A stretch of DNA of 64,000 bases. Source: Hypoxylon rubiginosum (taxonomy: Eukaryota; Ascomycota; Sordariomycetes; Xylariales; Hypoxylaceae). Below are positions 33,912-44,199 of the stretch, in pieces. How positions within the stretch are numbered: the stretch's first letter is position 1; every line of letters begins with the position of its first letter. The stretch is from the NCBI GenBank assembly GCA_902806565.1, contig CADCXA010000025.1, forward strand, positions 2,790,001-2,854,000. The letters are read 5' to 3'. A program made the position numbers and the translations under genes. The notes under the pieces are model-generated. The model had not been told where the DNA came from. It worked only from the letters and a program-made list of their open reading frames with translations, and searched no databases.

Positions 33912-35477
33912 TCAATCGTCATAGTAGTCGTCGTCGTCATCCACTTCAGCTAACTGTTCGAAGTTCACCTTGTAGCGGAGAATGCCGCCAATACCACCGA
34001 ACCCCTTGACGAACTGGTTGCCTTCAGTCGACCTATCCGATACGAACTCCAGATTGGTTCCGAAATCTTTATAGTGCTCTGCGATCCACTCAAGGAATGA
34101 ATCTTGAGACACCGCCTCCATTTCCTGATTAGTCTCCTTATCTAAGAACTTGGATCGGTCGCCCGTCTCTTGCTGTTTCGTAGTGTGGAGGATGATCTCG
34201 GCGCCGGTGCTATCCTTTAAAACCCATCGAGTAATCTCAAGGTTCTCGAAGACGATCAAAGTTTCCACCGCGCCCAGTTCTAAGGCCTTGAGGGTATCCT
34301 CAATACCATAGCAGACTTTTCCAGTATCTTGGCTGATCTCTTCGAAGTACTTGCCGATGAGCTTCTTCTCCTGGATGAACTTGACATTTCCGAGGGTCTC
34401 GGAAGACAGTTCTATAGCCTGGTTAAACCCGTTCTCGCCACCGTACGACACATCCACGACCTTGATGACCTTGCTCGCCAGTCGGTTGTCGAACATATCG
34501 GATGCGTTGAGATCGTTTTTGAAATCGGCAGAACCAGCGAGGATAATTCCGGCAACATTGACCTTGTCGTTGCTGATGAAATTCTGAACGGCCAACTCGG
34601 CGACCTTACGGACGTAGTTGTGTCGCTTTTCCTCTCGAAGACGGGCGAAACGAAGGGCCGACTGTCCACCACGTCCGTGCTTTTTGGGCAGATCGACGGA
34701 GAACTTATGGATAACATCGCGAGTATTTCCGCTTAGTGTACCGAAAAGAGCACCGTTACCATCCATGACGATGAAGCCAAACTTCTGGTCGGACTCTAGC
34801 AGCTCAGCCAGAGCCTCAGTGTGGAATTTGTTGTCGCAGAGATACAGAGACGTGTTGATGGGCTTGAAGGGCTCGAAGTCGATGTTGACCTTTCGCTCCT
34901 TTCCTTCCGAGGTCAAGATTTCACCACAGTAGACGACCAGTCCATTAGGAGGAACTTTGTTATAGAGCTTTAGTCGCTGCTGGGTCGAGGTGATGGCGGA
35001 GAGCACAGATTGTCGGTTAACACGAGACTTGATGTTCGAGGCAGTTCCCTAGTATCGACGGTCAGCTTACTACCAATTCAACTTGAATTAGCGGTCAGAG
35101 GAAGAGGGAGGATGCTACGTACATATTCTTCCGCCAACATCTTGGCTGCGCGTGAGATCTGGTCCTTAGGAGCTGCATTTGAAGATTAGTATTTTTCCTT
35201 TTTTGATAGAATCGAAGCGGGGGAGGGGTAAAAACCACATACGAATAATCAGAGAAATCATGCTTGTTCCATTGCCACGAGCGGCCTCGAGGCGCTTGAT
35301 CAGCTTCTTGACTTTCCATATCTCGATCTGTAGGCGCAAGAGGTGTTAGACAATGGCGGTTGAGGGTCGAGGGAGAAAGGGGGTGGCCTCAAAGGGGGGG
35401 AATGATGCTAAGGAGCCACCTATGACGATATGCGCACTTACGTTCTTCTCAGCCTCCGTAGCCTGAGCGTCACTCAT
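33912..35477 (-). CDS. SUP45: Eukaryotic peptide chain release factor 1 (eRF1)
   Basis: Recognises all three stop codons in the ribosomal A site and, with eRF3, triggers peptide release. Exons 35477-35442, 35327-35243, 35172-35123 and 35048-33912 give 435 aa, close to the yeast and human lengths. Stop-codon recognition motifs NIKS (62-65) and YLCDNKF (126-132) are intact, as is the catalytic GGQ (184-186) in [12 protein letters not shown]. The C-terminus ends in the usual acidic YYDD tail. The start [12 protein letters not shown] leads in frame into [14 protein letters not shown], the conserved N-terminal helix. The first coding exon has only 12 codons. Three short introns fall within the first 60 codons, a common pattern in fungal housekeeping genes. 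The UGA-C stop with downstream introns suggests autoregulation (see findings). Confidence 0.97.
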
Positions 35478-37905
35478 TTTGGCTTGTCGGTGATGAGCGA
35501 TCTAGAATACGGATTTTTCTTTTGTGGAGTTGTTCTTTAAGTCGGCGAAGATCGTATCAATGTTGGTAAGAGGGAAAAAGTTGGGTGAAATTTGTGGTTG
35601 AGGGAAACAAGGAATGCGTAGACGAACGCCAGGGCGGGCCCTCGGGTTAGTTGGTGAGGTACAAGTACGTCAAAAGTTGCAGGTATTGAAATAAGCAGAA
35701 AACGTGCACGGGCACAAGAGTTAAAAAAAAATATTCACACAAAGTGGTCCTCTTTTGAGCCACTATGTGGCGCTAGTGCAGCCTTAGTCTGACTCTCTGT
35801 CTTAGGTAACAAAGCTTGCAAGCAGAAATGAGAAAGCTGGGGCTGGCTGGCTGGCTGGGGCGGCTTCAAAATTAGGCTAGCGCGGGACAGCGGGATTAGC
35901 CAGGCTGACTCCCGAAGGCCCGTGACTTCCTACCCGCACTGACCTTTTTTAGACCGGGCAAAAGTCACACATCATCGCTCCTCGCGAAAACAACACGTCA
36001 ATCGACATTTCGGCAATTCAGTTGGCTACCAACACGACAAACCCCCATGACCGGAGAGAAACGATAAATGCATACATAAGCCTACAAACCATGAGTCGCG
36101 AGGAATTTAATGCAATCGTTATTTCTTCATCTAGGACATTGCGATAACAACCTCATCTCTGAATCTCAACTTTGAGTCTTAACAAAATGAGCGCAGATTA
36201 GCCTATCGAGATCGTACTCGATGTTGGGTTTTGACGCACTAAAATGTGGCACATCAGAAACGTGGATGTGATCGTCGCGTGCCGGTGGTAGCGTATGCGA
36301 TGGGGACCATGGCAAGACACAGTTGAGCGACCACTCCTGGCCTTGCGTCCGCACCTCAACTATCACCTCACGCACATCACGTAGGGACCTGTATCCTATA
36401 ATTTGCCTTCATGTCATTGAGAACGGCTCAGTTTTCTATTTAAGTATCTGAGTGATTGCCATAAGGCGTGGCAATTATAAAACGTTTGTCGGGAGGGCAG
36501 ATTGTTATGAACTCAACTACCTGCTAGATTGGGCTACAATCGGTACCTTGGCTAATATGTCATTTACTGACCGGACAAGCGCAGAGGAAGGCCCTAAAGC
36601 CAGGGTTAAAAGAGAACACCCTCTAAGCAGGGGATTATCGTATGGGGCTGCGGATTCCGGGCTGCAGGACTCCCCTCGTACGACTGCCATGGGGAGAGGC
36701 GAGATGATGGCGCAAGAGCAACATAATTCTTCGGAAATCTGATTACTTGCATTGAATTGTCGTCAGACAATACGCCGAGATGGCTTTTGCAAGGGCTCTT
36801 GCGAAGGGACCTGCTTGGTTGCGTCCTCTTCCGTTGCTGGTTATCTGGACGGCCAAAAATTGTCTTGTCATCCTCGATGGGATCAAATTACACAGTTTTT
36901 GGCTGTCCACGATAGCCTCAAATACGAGGAGAGTTCGGTTGGAAATTCTGCCGGTTACGGTCTTCGTTGCTCCAAGCCGAGGTGGAGCTAAGCGACTGGG
37001 CCAATTCACCGCAATGCAACGGCAAGACACGGGACTCACCACGACGTACGTCGGGAGTACCGATATGATGCGCACGATTCAATCGAGGTAAGACGGCATT
37101 CTGGTGCTCGACCTATTTTCCGGTCACGACTTACTATACGGCATAGCGGCGTTATTCACATCTATCAGGGTGGGCAACGTTGCATCTACCCCATACGGGG
37201 TCAATTGGGCATTTCTGCCGGGTTCAGCAGATACCTGTGTATGCTGACTGACGACACGACCAACACACAATATGCAGTGGACACACAATTACCAGTGGAT
37301 CAACTATATCTTCTATGGTGATGATGTCTGCTCAAATTCCAACGTTGGCCTTTGGGTTCATCATGTTATATTGGTAGTGCATAGGTTGTGGGCATAGTCG
37401 AGCTGGGGTTTTTGTTTTGAGTCGAGACCTTGGGCTTTAGGGCATTGGGGTGTTGGATGAAGGATGGTGACCGATGATGGCAGAAAGAGGATGGTGAGGT
37501 TGGACCAGTGACAAAGGGTTGGGCTTGGCCACGAGGGTCTTGGGTCTTGGGATGGATGATGGGAGGTCCTTATCGGCTAAGGGGGGATAGGTAGTAGGTA
37601 GGTACGGCGGTAGGTAAGGTATGCTTGGGAACTGGAAGGGGGGGAGGCTGGATATACCTGATACCTGTTTACCTATGTAGGTAGATACATGCTTAACAAT
37701 TTGTCTCTTAACCTATCAAATCTGCTCTTCCCTCCCCTGGTCCATGTGCGGCTCAAGCCTAATCAGGTTGGATTTTTAGCGTTTCCCAAATTTCGTGGGC
37801 TCCTGGACTTTGACCTTGACCTTCTCTTTACACTCCACCCTCCACATCCCACTTTCCATCTTTAACTTCAACCACAACCACACATCGACAGCAACGCCGA
37901 CCAAA
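35478..37905. other. Divergent intergenic, eRF1 (-) / DDT-WHIM protein (+)
   Basis: A 2.4-kb gap. It contains a GGCT tandem repeat at 35839-35860 and GGTAGGTA-type words near 37590-37690. ORFs of 96-110 codons at 36452-37091 occur on both strands with no recognisable domain; they look like chance. Confidence 0.5.
35839..35860. repeat. (GGCT)n microsatellite
   Basis: GGCTGGCTGGCTGGCT is directly visible in the eRF1 promoter side of the divergent region. Confidence 0.85.
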
Positions 37906-40011
37906 ATGGCCGAAGACGATTCCAGCGATCTATCGTCCATCTCGTCCCTGTCTTCTGCCCCTGAAGATAACGGCGAGATTGAAGTTAAGCGAGAGAAGGG
38001 CATCCTGAAGTTCTTCCACAAGCTACCCCCCAGCGCTAAACCCGCCGAACCCAAGAAGGAGATGTCTCCTCCGCCGCGCAAGAGATCGCCTTCGCCCGCT
38101 CACGAATACGTGTTAGCTGACAATTCAGACGTTGCAGTGCGTGGTAACCTCTTTGTCGCGTTAAAAAACGCGACATGTCGCGTCGTTCCACCAGCTAATT
38201 ATCTACAGTTCCTCGTCATGTTTCGTTCCCGATTTAACGATGCCTTGCCCAAGTCCCTAGCCAACTTTGGTCCTCAAGAACTCGAGCGAGACGTGACCGA
38301 GCCTGTCCCCGGCGAGCGTGTCGAGCATTTCCTTTGTGCGATTCTAAGCTTGCTGCTCAACCGCAAGCAGGATGTCAAGTATGACGCAATACCTTGCCCT
38401 ACTAGTAGAGTTATACGAGTACAAAATCTAACACGGATGTGCTAATAGGCCTGGACACTACAATCGAGCTTTAGAGGATGCTATCAGTTCGCACAAGAAC
38501 CACTGGGCGCGAGCTTGGAAGGATGAGAACCCTCTGGCGGGCAGCAAATCGTTTGCGACCATGGATCCCACCGAAAGAGTATGCCATTTATGCCATTTTT
38601 TAATACAATCCAAGTCTCCCCCCATTGTAGATCACAGAAAAGTCAATTGTAACTAACGCCAGTGGATCTATAGCTCACCTTACTGCGAACCCTCGTCGTG
38701 TGGTCGCTATCATCCTCCGAAGTGATCAAGGGCATCATCAACAAATCCTACAAAGGAAATCGCCACGAAGACGATCTCAACCAACCTCTTTCAGTGCAGC
38801 CGTGGGGCTCCGATAGCGATAAGCGACGCTATTACCTCATCGAAGGCCTGGACGATACTCATTTCCGAGTCTATCGCGAGAGCAACCCCCAGGGTTTTAA
38901 TAGAACATGGTGGAGCGTGGCCGGAAGTATCGAAGAGCTCAAGGCTCTAGCGGACAAGCTACACAACGCTGACGGTGGCCCGAAAGCGAAGAAGCTCGCC
39001 CAGAAGATGTATTCCGCTGTCCCGCGCTTTGAAGCGACAGACGAGAAGCGCAAGCGACGCGAGTATCGCCTCTTGCGCAAGGAGCAGTTCAAGCGCCCCG
39101 AGCCTGGTTTCTCCATGTATGAGGGCCGAACGAGAGGCAAGCGCATGAAGTACACCTATTCCGACGACGAGGATTTCCTATCTGACTCTACATCTGTGCG
39201 CCGGTCTTCGCGCAATACCCGCCAACCTACTCCGGTCGAACCCGCCGGTCCCGTCACCACTGCTAGCGGTCGCCAAATTAAAGCGCCGTCGCGCATGACA
39301 GTAGATGCATCCAACAACATCGTCACTACGAGCCCCACAGCAAGCCACGGCCACAATGAGGGCATCGCATCGAAGGAATCATCAGCTGGTCCCACGGGTA
39401 GACCTCGAAGATCAGCGGCCGTGAACCACGGCACCAACGGCTGGGCTTCATCTTCAAAGAACAACAAGAACGACAACTCTGCGGATGAGGATATGGAGGA
39501 TTACGATGAAGACGATGATGATAGCGAACCTGAACTTGGCGACGATGAGGAGGATCACGTCCCTGATGATAGTGACGAGGAGGAGGATGAGTTTGATGAA
39601 GATGAAGAGATGGTCGATGATGATCTTGATAATGCCAAGGACAGCATGATGGTCAAACTGAAGCTGCCGTCGAAGGGTGCAGCACCTAAGACCAACGGAT
39701 CAGCACTTAACCTGGACGGCTATCGCTACAACGGCAAGAAGAACGGCTCTTCCAAATCTCAATCTCCCTCGGCAGGAGACAGCGGTATATCCGAGAAGGA
39801 TGACTTTCCGGAAGAGGTCATCTCAGTGGCGACTACACGCAAGCATGCAACGCCCGAGAAGTCCCCTGCTATAAGCACCGATCAACAACCCCAACGTCCT
39901 CCCTCGACACCGGCACTGAACTCTCTCCAGTCGACCTCTCTGGCTTTTAGGGAAAGCCCGGATAAGGTCCAAGCTCTGCCGAAGCCGGTGGATGTAGGAG
40001 CTGGAGATTAG
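37906..40011 (+). CDS. DDT/WHIM-like chromatin-remodelling accessory protein
   Basis: Exons 37906-38136, 38209-38378, 38449-38578 and 38674-40011 give 622 aa. After an acidic/Ser-rich head, FLVMFRSRFNDALPKSLANFGPQELERD with the following EHFLCAILSLLL block resembles a DDT-type helical domain. ERLTLLRTLVVWSLSSSEVI looks like a WHIM1 motif, and PWGSDSDKRRYYLIEG...FRVYRE a WHIM-type tail, as in ISWI-partner proteins of the RSF1/CECR2 class. These place the substrate nucleosome and linker DNA; exact complex membership is inference. The C-terminal half is disordered, with a long Asp/Glu tract (about 380-440) and basic patches such as GKRMKYTY. Intron 1 (72 nt) is a multiple of three without a stop, so retention would insert 24 residues. 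The start follows a CAAA context. Confidence 0.65.
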
Positions 40012-40596
40012 TCGTTGGCAAACATTACGATTCTGGACTAATACTAGAACTACTAATGCTAGACCGAAGACCAGACAGGACAATGTCATGTATCTTTAAG
40101 AGAGGGAAAGAAAAAGGGGAGTCTTTGGTCCTGTCATTTACGAGACGAGACGAGACGAGATGAGATGAGATGAGACGATTGTGTGTGTATTTGCTCGAAG
40201 CAAGTCGATTCTTTTAGAGGAAGCAGCATGCTGAGCTTCTGCCAGCAAGCACACACATAGGTACATACACCAACTACTGTGGCTCCGGGTGCGGCCCTGA
40301 TGTGTCGACCCGGACAGAACAGAACAGCAGAGATCTGAGACCGGATCAAGAAATGTGTACTATACTACGGTAAATCACCGTGTCGGTAGACGACCAAAAT
40401 CCTTCCTGCTTGGTACAGGACAAAGACATAATAATCAAGTTTGCGGTTCAAAACCGGATCCTTCTACGAACCTCCTTTTTTTACGTGCTCTCCTCCCTCC
40501 CTTTTCCGACCCGTGATATGTGCATGTCGTATTCTATACAGCGAAGCAGGATACCGGAGCTTTTCCGAACCGTTGTGAAAAATTAGTCTTCTCTCA
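40012..40596. other. Convergent intergenic, DDT-WHIM protein / DUF1770-like gene
   Basis: Contains the GAGAC/GAGAT pentamer array at 40142-40177 and a TG-rich stretch. No gene is seen. Confidence 0.55.
40142..40177. repeat. (GAGAC/GAGAT)n pentanucleotide repeat
   Basis: Seven consecutive pentamers alternate between GAGAC and GAGAT variants, in the 3' flank of the DDT-WHIM gene. Confidence 0.9.
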
Positions 40597-41294
40597 TCAC
40601 CTCTTCGCTTTCTTGGGTAGGGGCCAGTTGTTCACGCCGTACCACCATCGCCGCGCTCGAGCGCCGACCGAGTTGCCGCTCAGCTGCGCGTTCTTGTTCC
40701 AGCGGTGCCAGCCGCAGATCGCCAGGTTGTACAGGACGCCCTGCGCGAAGGGCATCATCATCTAAAAGCGTTGGTAAGCAAGTTAGATTAGTATATATAT
40801 GTATGCTCTCGAAGCTTCCTCTTGCATATACGACCTCGCCCTCACTGTCCCTATCTCTCTCTCTCTCTCTTCCTACCTAAACTTCGTATATAGAAAAGGA
40901 AAGTTATATAGCCACATACCTGATCCCGCACCGTAATCCACGCCACCTTCCACCACGTATCCGCCTTGGCGATGCTGTGCAGGTAGCTCTGCTCGAACCG
41001 TAGATCGGGCATCGGCGGGAAGCTCCTAGCCCTAGCTCGCGGCTTCAACACGCTGATGGGTATATCGTCGTCGTCGTCGTCATCTTCTAGATCATCCAGG
41101 TCGTCATCTAGATCGTCGTCCAAGTCGTCGTGCCGGGGGTGTTGGCGGTGACGGGGCGGTACCTCTTGTAGACGAACGGGCTGCTTCTCGGACGCGGCCG
41201 TCGATGGGTTCAGGTCGTGCCGCGGCGACGGGTTCTGCTGGATGTGGGCCGTCTGGATCGTCTCTGCGATCTGCGTCGGTATGCTGGACGCCAT
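40597..41294 (-). CDS. DUF1770-like conserved fungal protein
   Basis: Two exons (41294-40920 and 40761-40597, phase 0; GTATGT donor) give 179 aa. The N-terminal half is polar with a long Asp-rich run (about residues 60-78). The conserved C-terminal part reads MPDLRFEQSYLHSIAKADTW, then WKVAWITVRDQMMMPFAQGVLYNLA, CGWHRWNKNAQ and RRWWYGVNNWPLP, with many tryptophans. This resembles the fungal DUF1770 pattern as I remember it; function is unknown. One moderately hydrophobic stretch around PFAQGVLYNLAICGW might associate with membrane. The start is the ATG that leaves a polar N-terminus; the stop TGA is at 40599-40597. Confidence 0.75.
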
Positions 41295-41995
41295 TCTTCT
41301 TCTCTTTTTTCGCGGCGGTATTGCCGTCTGTAGGGATTGGTAAGTTGCCTTGGTGGTGCTGAAGCTGTGATAAATGACGTCTCCATGCAGGTGGCCGACA
41401 GCTGCTGCATATCTCCGAGGATCTATGTATCTAAGCGGATCTTTACAGCTTACCTTGTATATGAATAATGCGTTACTAGAATATTCCAACCGCTGGATAT
41501 CACTGGGGCATGTATGGAATAATGAAGCTCAACCATATAGACCTCTTTACAACACCATACCACAATGAAATCCGTCTAAATTTTGTATTAGACCAATCTA
41601 TCACCATTAAGAACCATAGTTGAGACAATATAGTTCAATAATACTAACTACTTCTGCCTATTCACCAACCCGCCTGGACCGTTTAGCGCGTAACGACCAG
41701 AGTAAACCCAAACCTCCTTGCTCCCAGCTAAGACAGAGAGAGCTGTCTTTTTTTGTGTTTTTATCTTTTTTTGTTCCAAGAAGGAACACAATTAATCAAA
41801 TCCGACTTGCACTGCTCAAAGAAATATTCCCAATTCAGATACTGCGTTGCTCTCGTTCTGTATCGACCCATTCGACCTGTTGAATTCCGACTTTAACAGC
41901 GTCCCGTATGGCTGCTCTAGTGATCCGCTCTCGACAGACATGGAGCTATCAGGATATTTCATCCCTCCAAACGGATCGTTCGCGTGGAGAGTCCT
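41295..41995. other. Intergenic, 0.7 kb
   Basis: Promoter of the DUF1770-like gene and 3' flank of the orphan gene. Nothing else is recognised. Confidence 0.55.
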
Positions 41996-43462
41996 CTATG
42001 AGCTCTCCGACTCTGAATCGGAAGTCAGCTCCGTTGGTGACGACGCTTCAAAGTTCTCCTCATCGTAAGGGGCAGTGCTTGTAGAAAGTAGCGTGTTCCA
42101 CGTGTCGAGTATCTCCTGCATATCGAAAAAGATCGTATGTGGGATCGTATCAGTGCAGTACTTCGATCCGAACTCGGGCGGGAAGAGATGCAGGACATGG
42201 TTCGTGTCCGTATAGGCGGCGAATGGCGCGTAGAACGGCTTGAGTCGGCCACACACCGCCTCGAGGGCACTCTTCAAATCGGGATAACTTCTTCTTGGCC
42301 AGGGCTTTCTGTGGTCTGTTTCATCCGGGACGCGTACGTTTACCCGAGTTAGCCATCCTCCGTTCGTTTCGGGATGCTGCGGCGGGATGTTCGTCTGTAC
42401 TATGCCATCTCGCGTAGTAGCTGACGATTCCAATATATGGTCGAGCCATTCGACCGGAACTCTTGATGTTGGGAGTTTGCGCTGGCTGCTGGTAGCTTGA
42501 TCCGATGCATTTGAGCAGCATCCCGAGGTGCTGACAAGCGCAGGGCAGATGTCTGTTGCGGCCTCTGTTTGGGCATCCGCATCGGCATTACTCTCGGGAA
42601 AGAGTGTGCCGGAATACTTGAGGCGTATAGCTAGGGACCCTATGGGAAGTTGTCCCCTTGTCAGCTTACTGATTTCTACCCTCATTTTGATGTCGATGAT
42701 AGGAACGAAATATGATAGATTCACGACAAATCCTGCGTAGTAATTACTCGAGGAAGAAAGAAAAAAGAGAAAGAAAAGGGTTATCATAATAGTTGGATGG
42801 GGCTTACCATGCCAATTTTTGTCGAACGGGCCATCGAGGGCGTCAAACATACCAAGGAGTGAGTTTGGCGGCGATCGAACTCTAAGAGTTGTCTTTTCGG
42901 TTTGAGCGTTTGCAATCATCTCCTCTAGAGCAGGTAGTCGAGGGACTGAGTCATACTCATGCTCCAAAGAGTCGCACGATGACCGCCCGAAGCTGTTATA
43001 CTTCCGACTACGCGCACGTCCTAATGCTCCTGAGACGGTGTGATGACGAACCGGTAGGGATCGCTTTTCCGTCTCCAGTGACCGCCGGGAAGTCACTGAG
43101 GAGCGAATACCCCTAAGCGACGAAGACATGGAGCCGAAGCTCTTTCGGATCACAGACGGACGTCGGTCACGAGCTTCGCCGCTTGTAGAGTATTCCGAGG
43201 AGAGGCGGCCTCTTAGTGATGACGAGATGGAACCGATGCTCTTGCGGATGAAAGACACATTTTCCTTCTGAATACCTTCGCTATCCTTGGCATGTCGAGC
43301 GTGTTGCCATGCTAGGATAGACTTTTTGTGGTTTAAGCCTCGCATAAAACGTTGGCGTATGGAGTCGCGCTTGTTAGACGAGGGACTATTCGGATTCGCG
43401 AAGGGCTCCAAGTCTGGGCTAGGATAAGGCGTCGGGACCTTGCCTATACCGAACTTTCCCAT
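41996..43462 (-). CDS. Orphan Ser/Arg-rich protein with duplicated RKSxGSxSSSLRG motif
   Basis: I do not recognise a family. Two exons (43462-42808 and 42732-41996) give 463 aa; the 75-nt intron has a GTAAGC donor and TACGCAG acceptor. It is in frame and stop-free, so the region also reads as one 488-codon ORF with a spurious hydrophobic patch. The first 170 residues are basic and Ser-rich, with the repeat IRKS(I/F)GS(I/M)SSSLRG occurring twice, both in basic-directed kinase-site context. The middle carries VVNLSYFVPIIDIKMRVEIS. The C-terminal part (about 350-460) looks folded: WLTRVNVRVPDE, SYPDLKSALEAVCGRLKPFYAPF and PHTIFFDMQEILDTWNTLL, with an acidic tail ending ESESS. Confidence 0.7.
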   Translation of the reverse strand: MGKFGIGKVPTPYPSPDLEPFANPNSPSSNKRDSIRQRFMRGLNHKKSILAWQHARHAKDSEGIQKENVSFIRKSIGSISSSLRGRLSSEYSTSGEARDRRPSVIRKSFGSMSSSLRGIRSSVTSRRSLETEKRSLPVRHHTVSGALGRARSRKYNSFGRSSCDSLEHEYDSVPRLPALEEMIANAQTEKTTLRVRSPPNSLLGMFDALDGPFDKNWHGKPHPTIMITLFFLFFLSSSSNYYAGFVVNLSYFVPIIDIKMRVEISKLTRGQLPIGSLAIRLKYSGTLFPESNADADAQTEAATDICPALVSTSGCCSNASDQATSSQRKLPTSRVPVEWLDHILESSATTRDGIVQTNIPPQHPETNGGWLTRVNVRVPDETDHRKPWPRRSYPDLKSALEAVCGRLKPFYAPFAAYTDTNHVLHLFPPEFGSKYCTDTIPHTIFFDMQEILDTWNTLLSTSTAPYDEENFEASSPTELTSDSESESS

Positions 43463-44199
43463 TGTGAGAGAGAAGCGGTAATGATAAGAACTAAGCGGGT
43501 TGAAGGTTGATATGACTATGTAAGTGGTACTATCAGAGACCAGAAAACTAAGTGCTGAACGGGGGGAGTCTCTGTGTGTCCAAGAATGCTTATATCAACA
43601 TGTCAAACCGCGGGCTGGGTAGCTAGCGATAAGCAGAAAGTAAAAGATGAAAGATGAAGAACTAAGAGAAAAACGTATTTCGTAAAGTTGAGTGGGAGTC
43701 TGAGGACGACATATTTTTGCATTCTCGCCCCGTTCTTTCCAACCTAATGGCTATCGCTTCTGTTATTATCATAGCGAGTAAGGGCGGCCACGGGGCTTCT
43801 CTGTTGGTGGAAAGTATATACCATGTTCGCCCGTTATCCTTTCTTCTTCTCGTAAATGATGGAATGGTAGAGTTTTGTAAGGTTAGGAAGGAGCGAGAAC
43901 AAGCGTGAGTCTTACACGCCTCCTTAGTTAAAAGATAGGGGTTGATTTTGGTTGCTACATTTTGGTACCTAAGACCCTTCGACGCCAGGGATAGCTTGAA
44001 ATTCTATTGAATATCCAAGTATTCATAAGCGATATGCTATATGCCTGTATCTACACGTAGGCAGGTTGAAGGCACTCTACTGATACATTTGTTTTCTGAT
44101 GTACAAGTTCACCTACCTACAAAAGGGGTATTTTCAAGTCTCATAAGTCGTTAATATACAGTGGAGATATACATACTCGAAAGAACGAGTTTAGATAAT
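43463..44199. other. Intergenic, 0.7 kb, between two minus-strand genes
   Basis: Promoter of the orphan gene and 3' flank of the PPR gene. A 63-codon plus-strand ORF (43717-43908) has no support. Confidence 0.55.

Noticed and set aside
36452..37091. ORFs of 96-110 codons on both strands between eRF1 and the DDT/WHIM gene
   Set aside because: Both strands are open over the same bases and neither product resembles a known protein; chance is likelier.
42720..42810. A transmembrane segment in the orphan protein
   Set aside because: It is encoded by a sequence with full intron signals; splicing removes it in frame.
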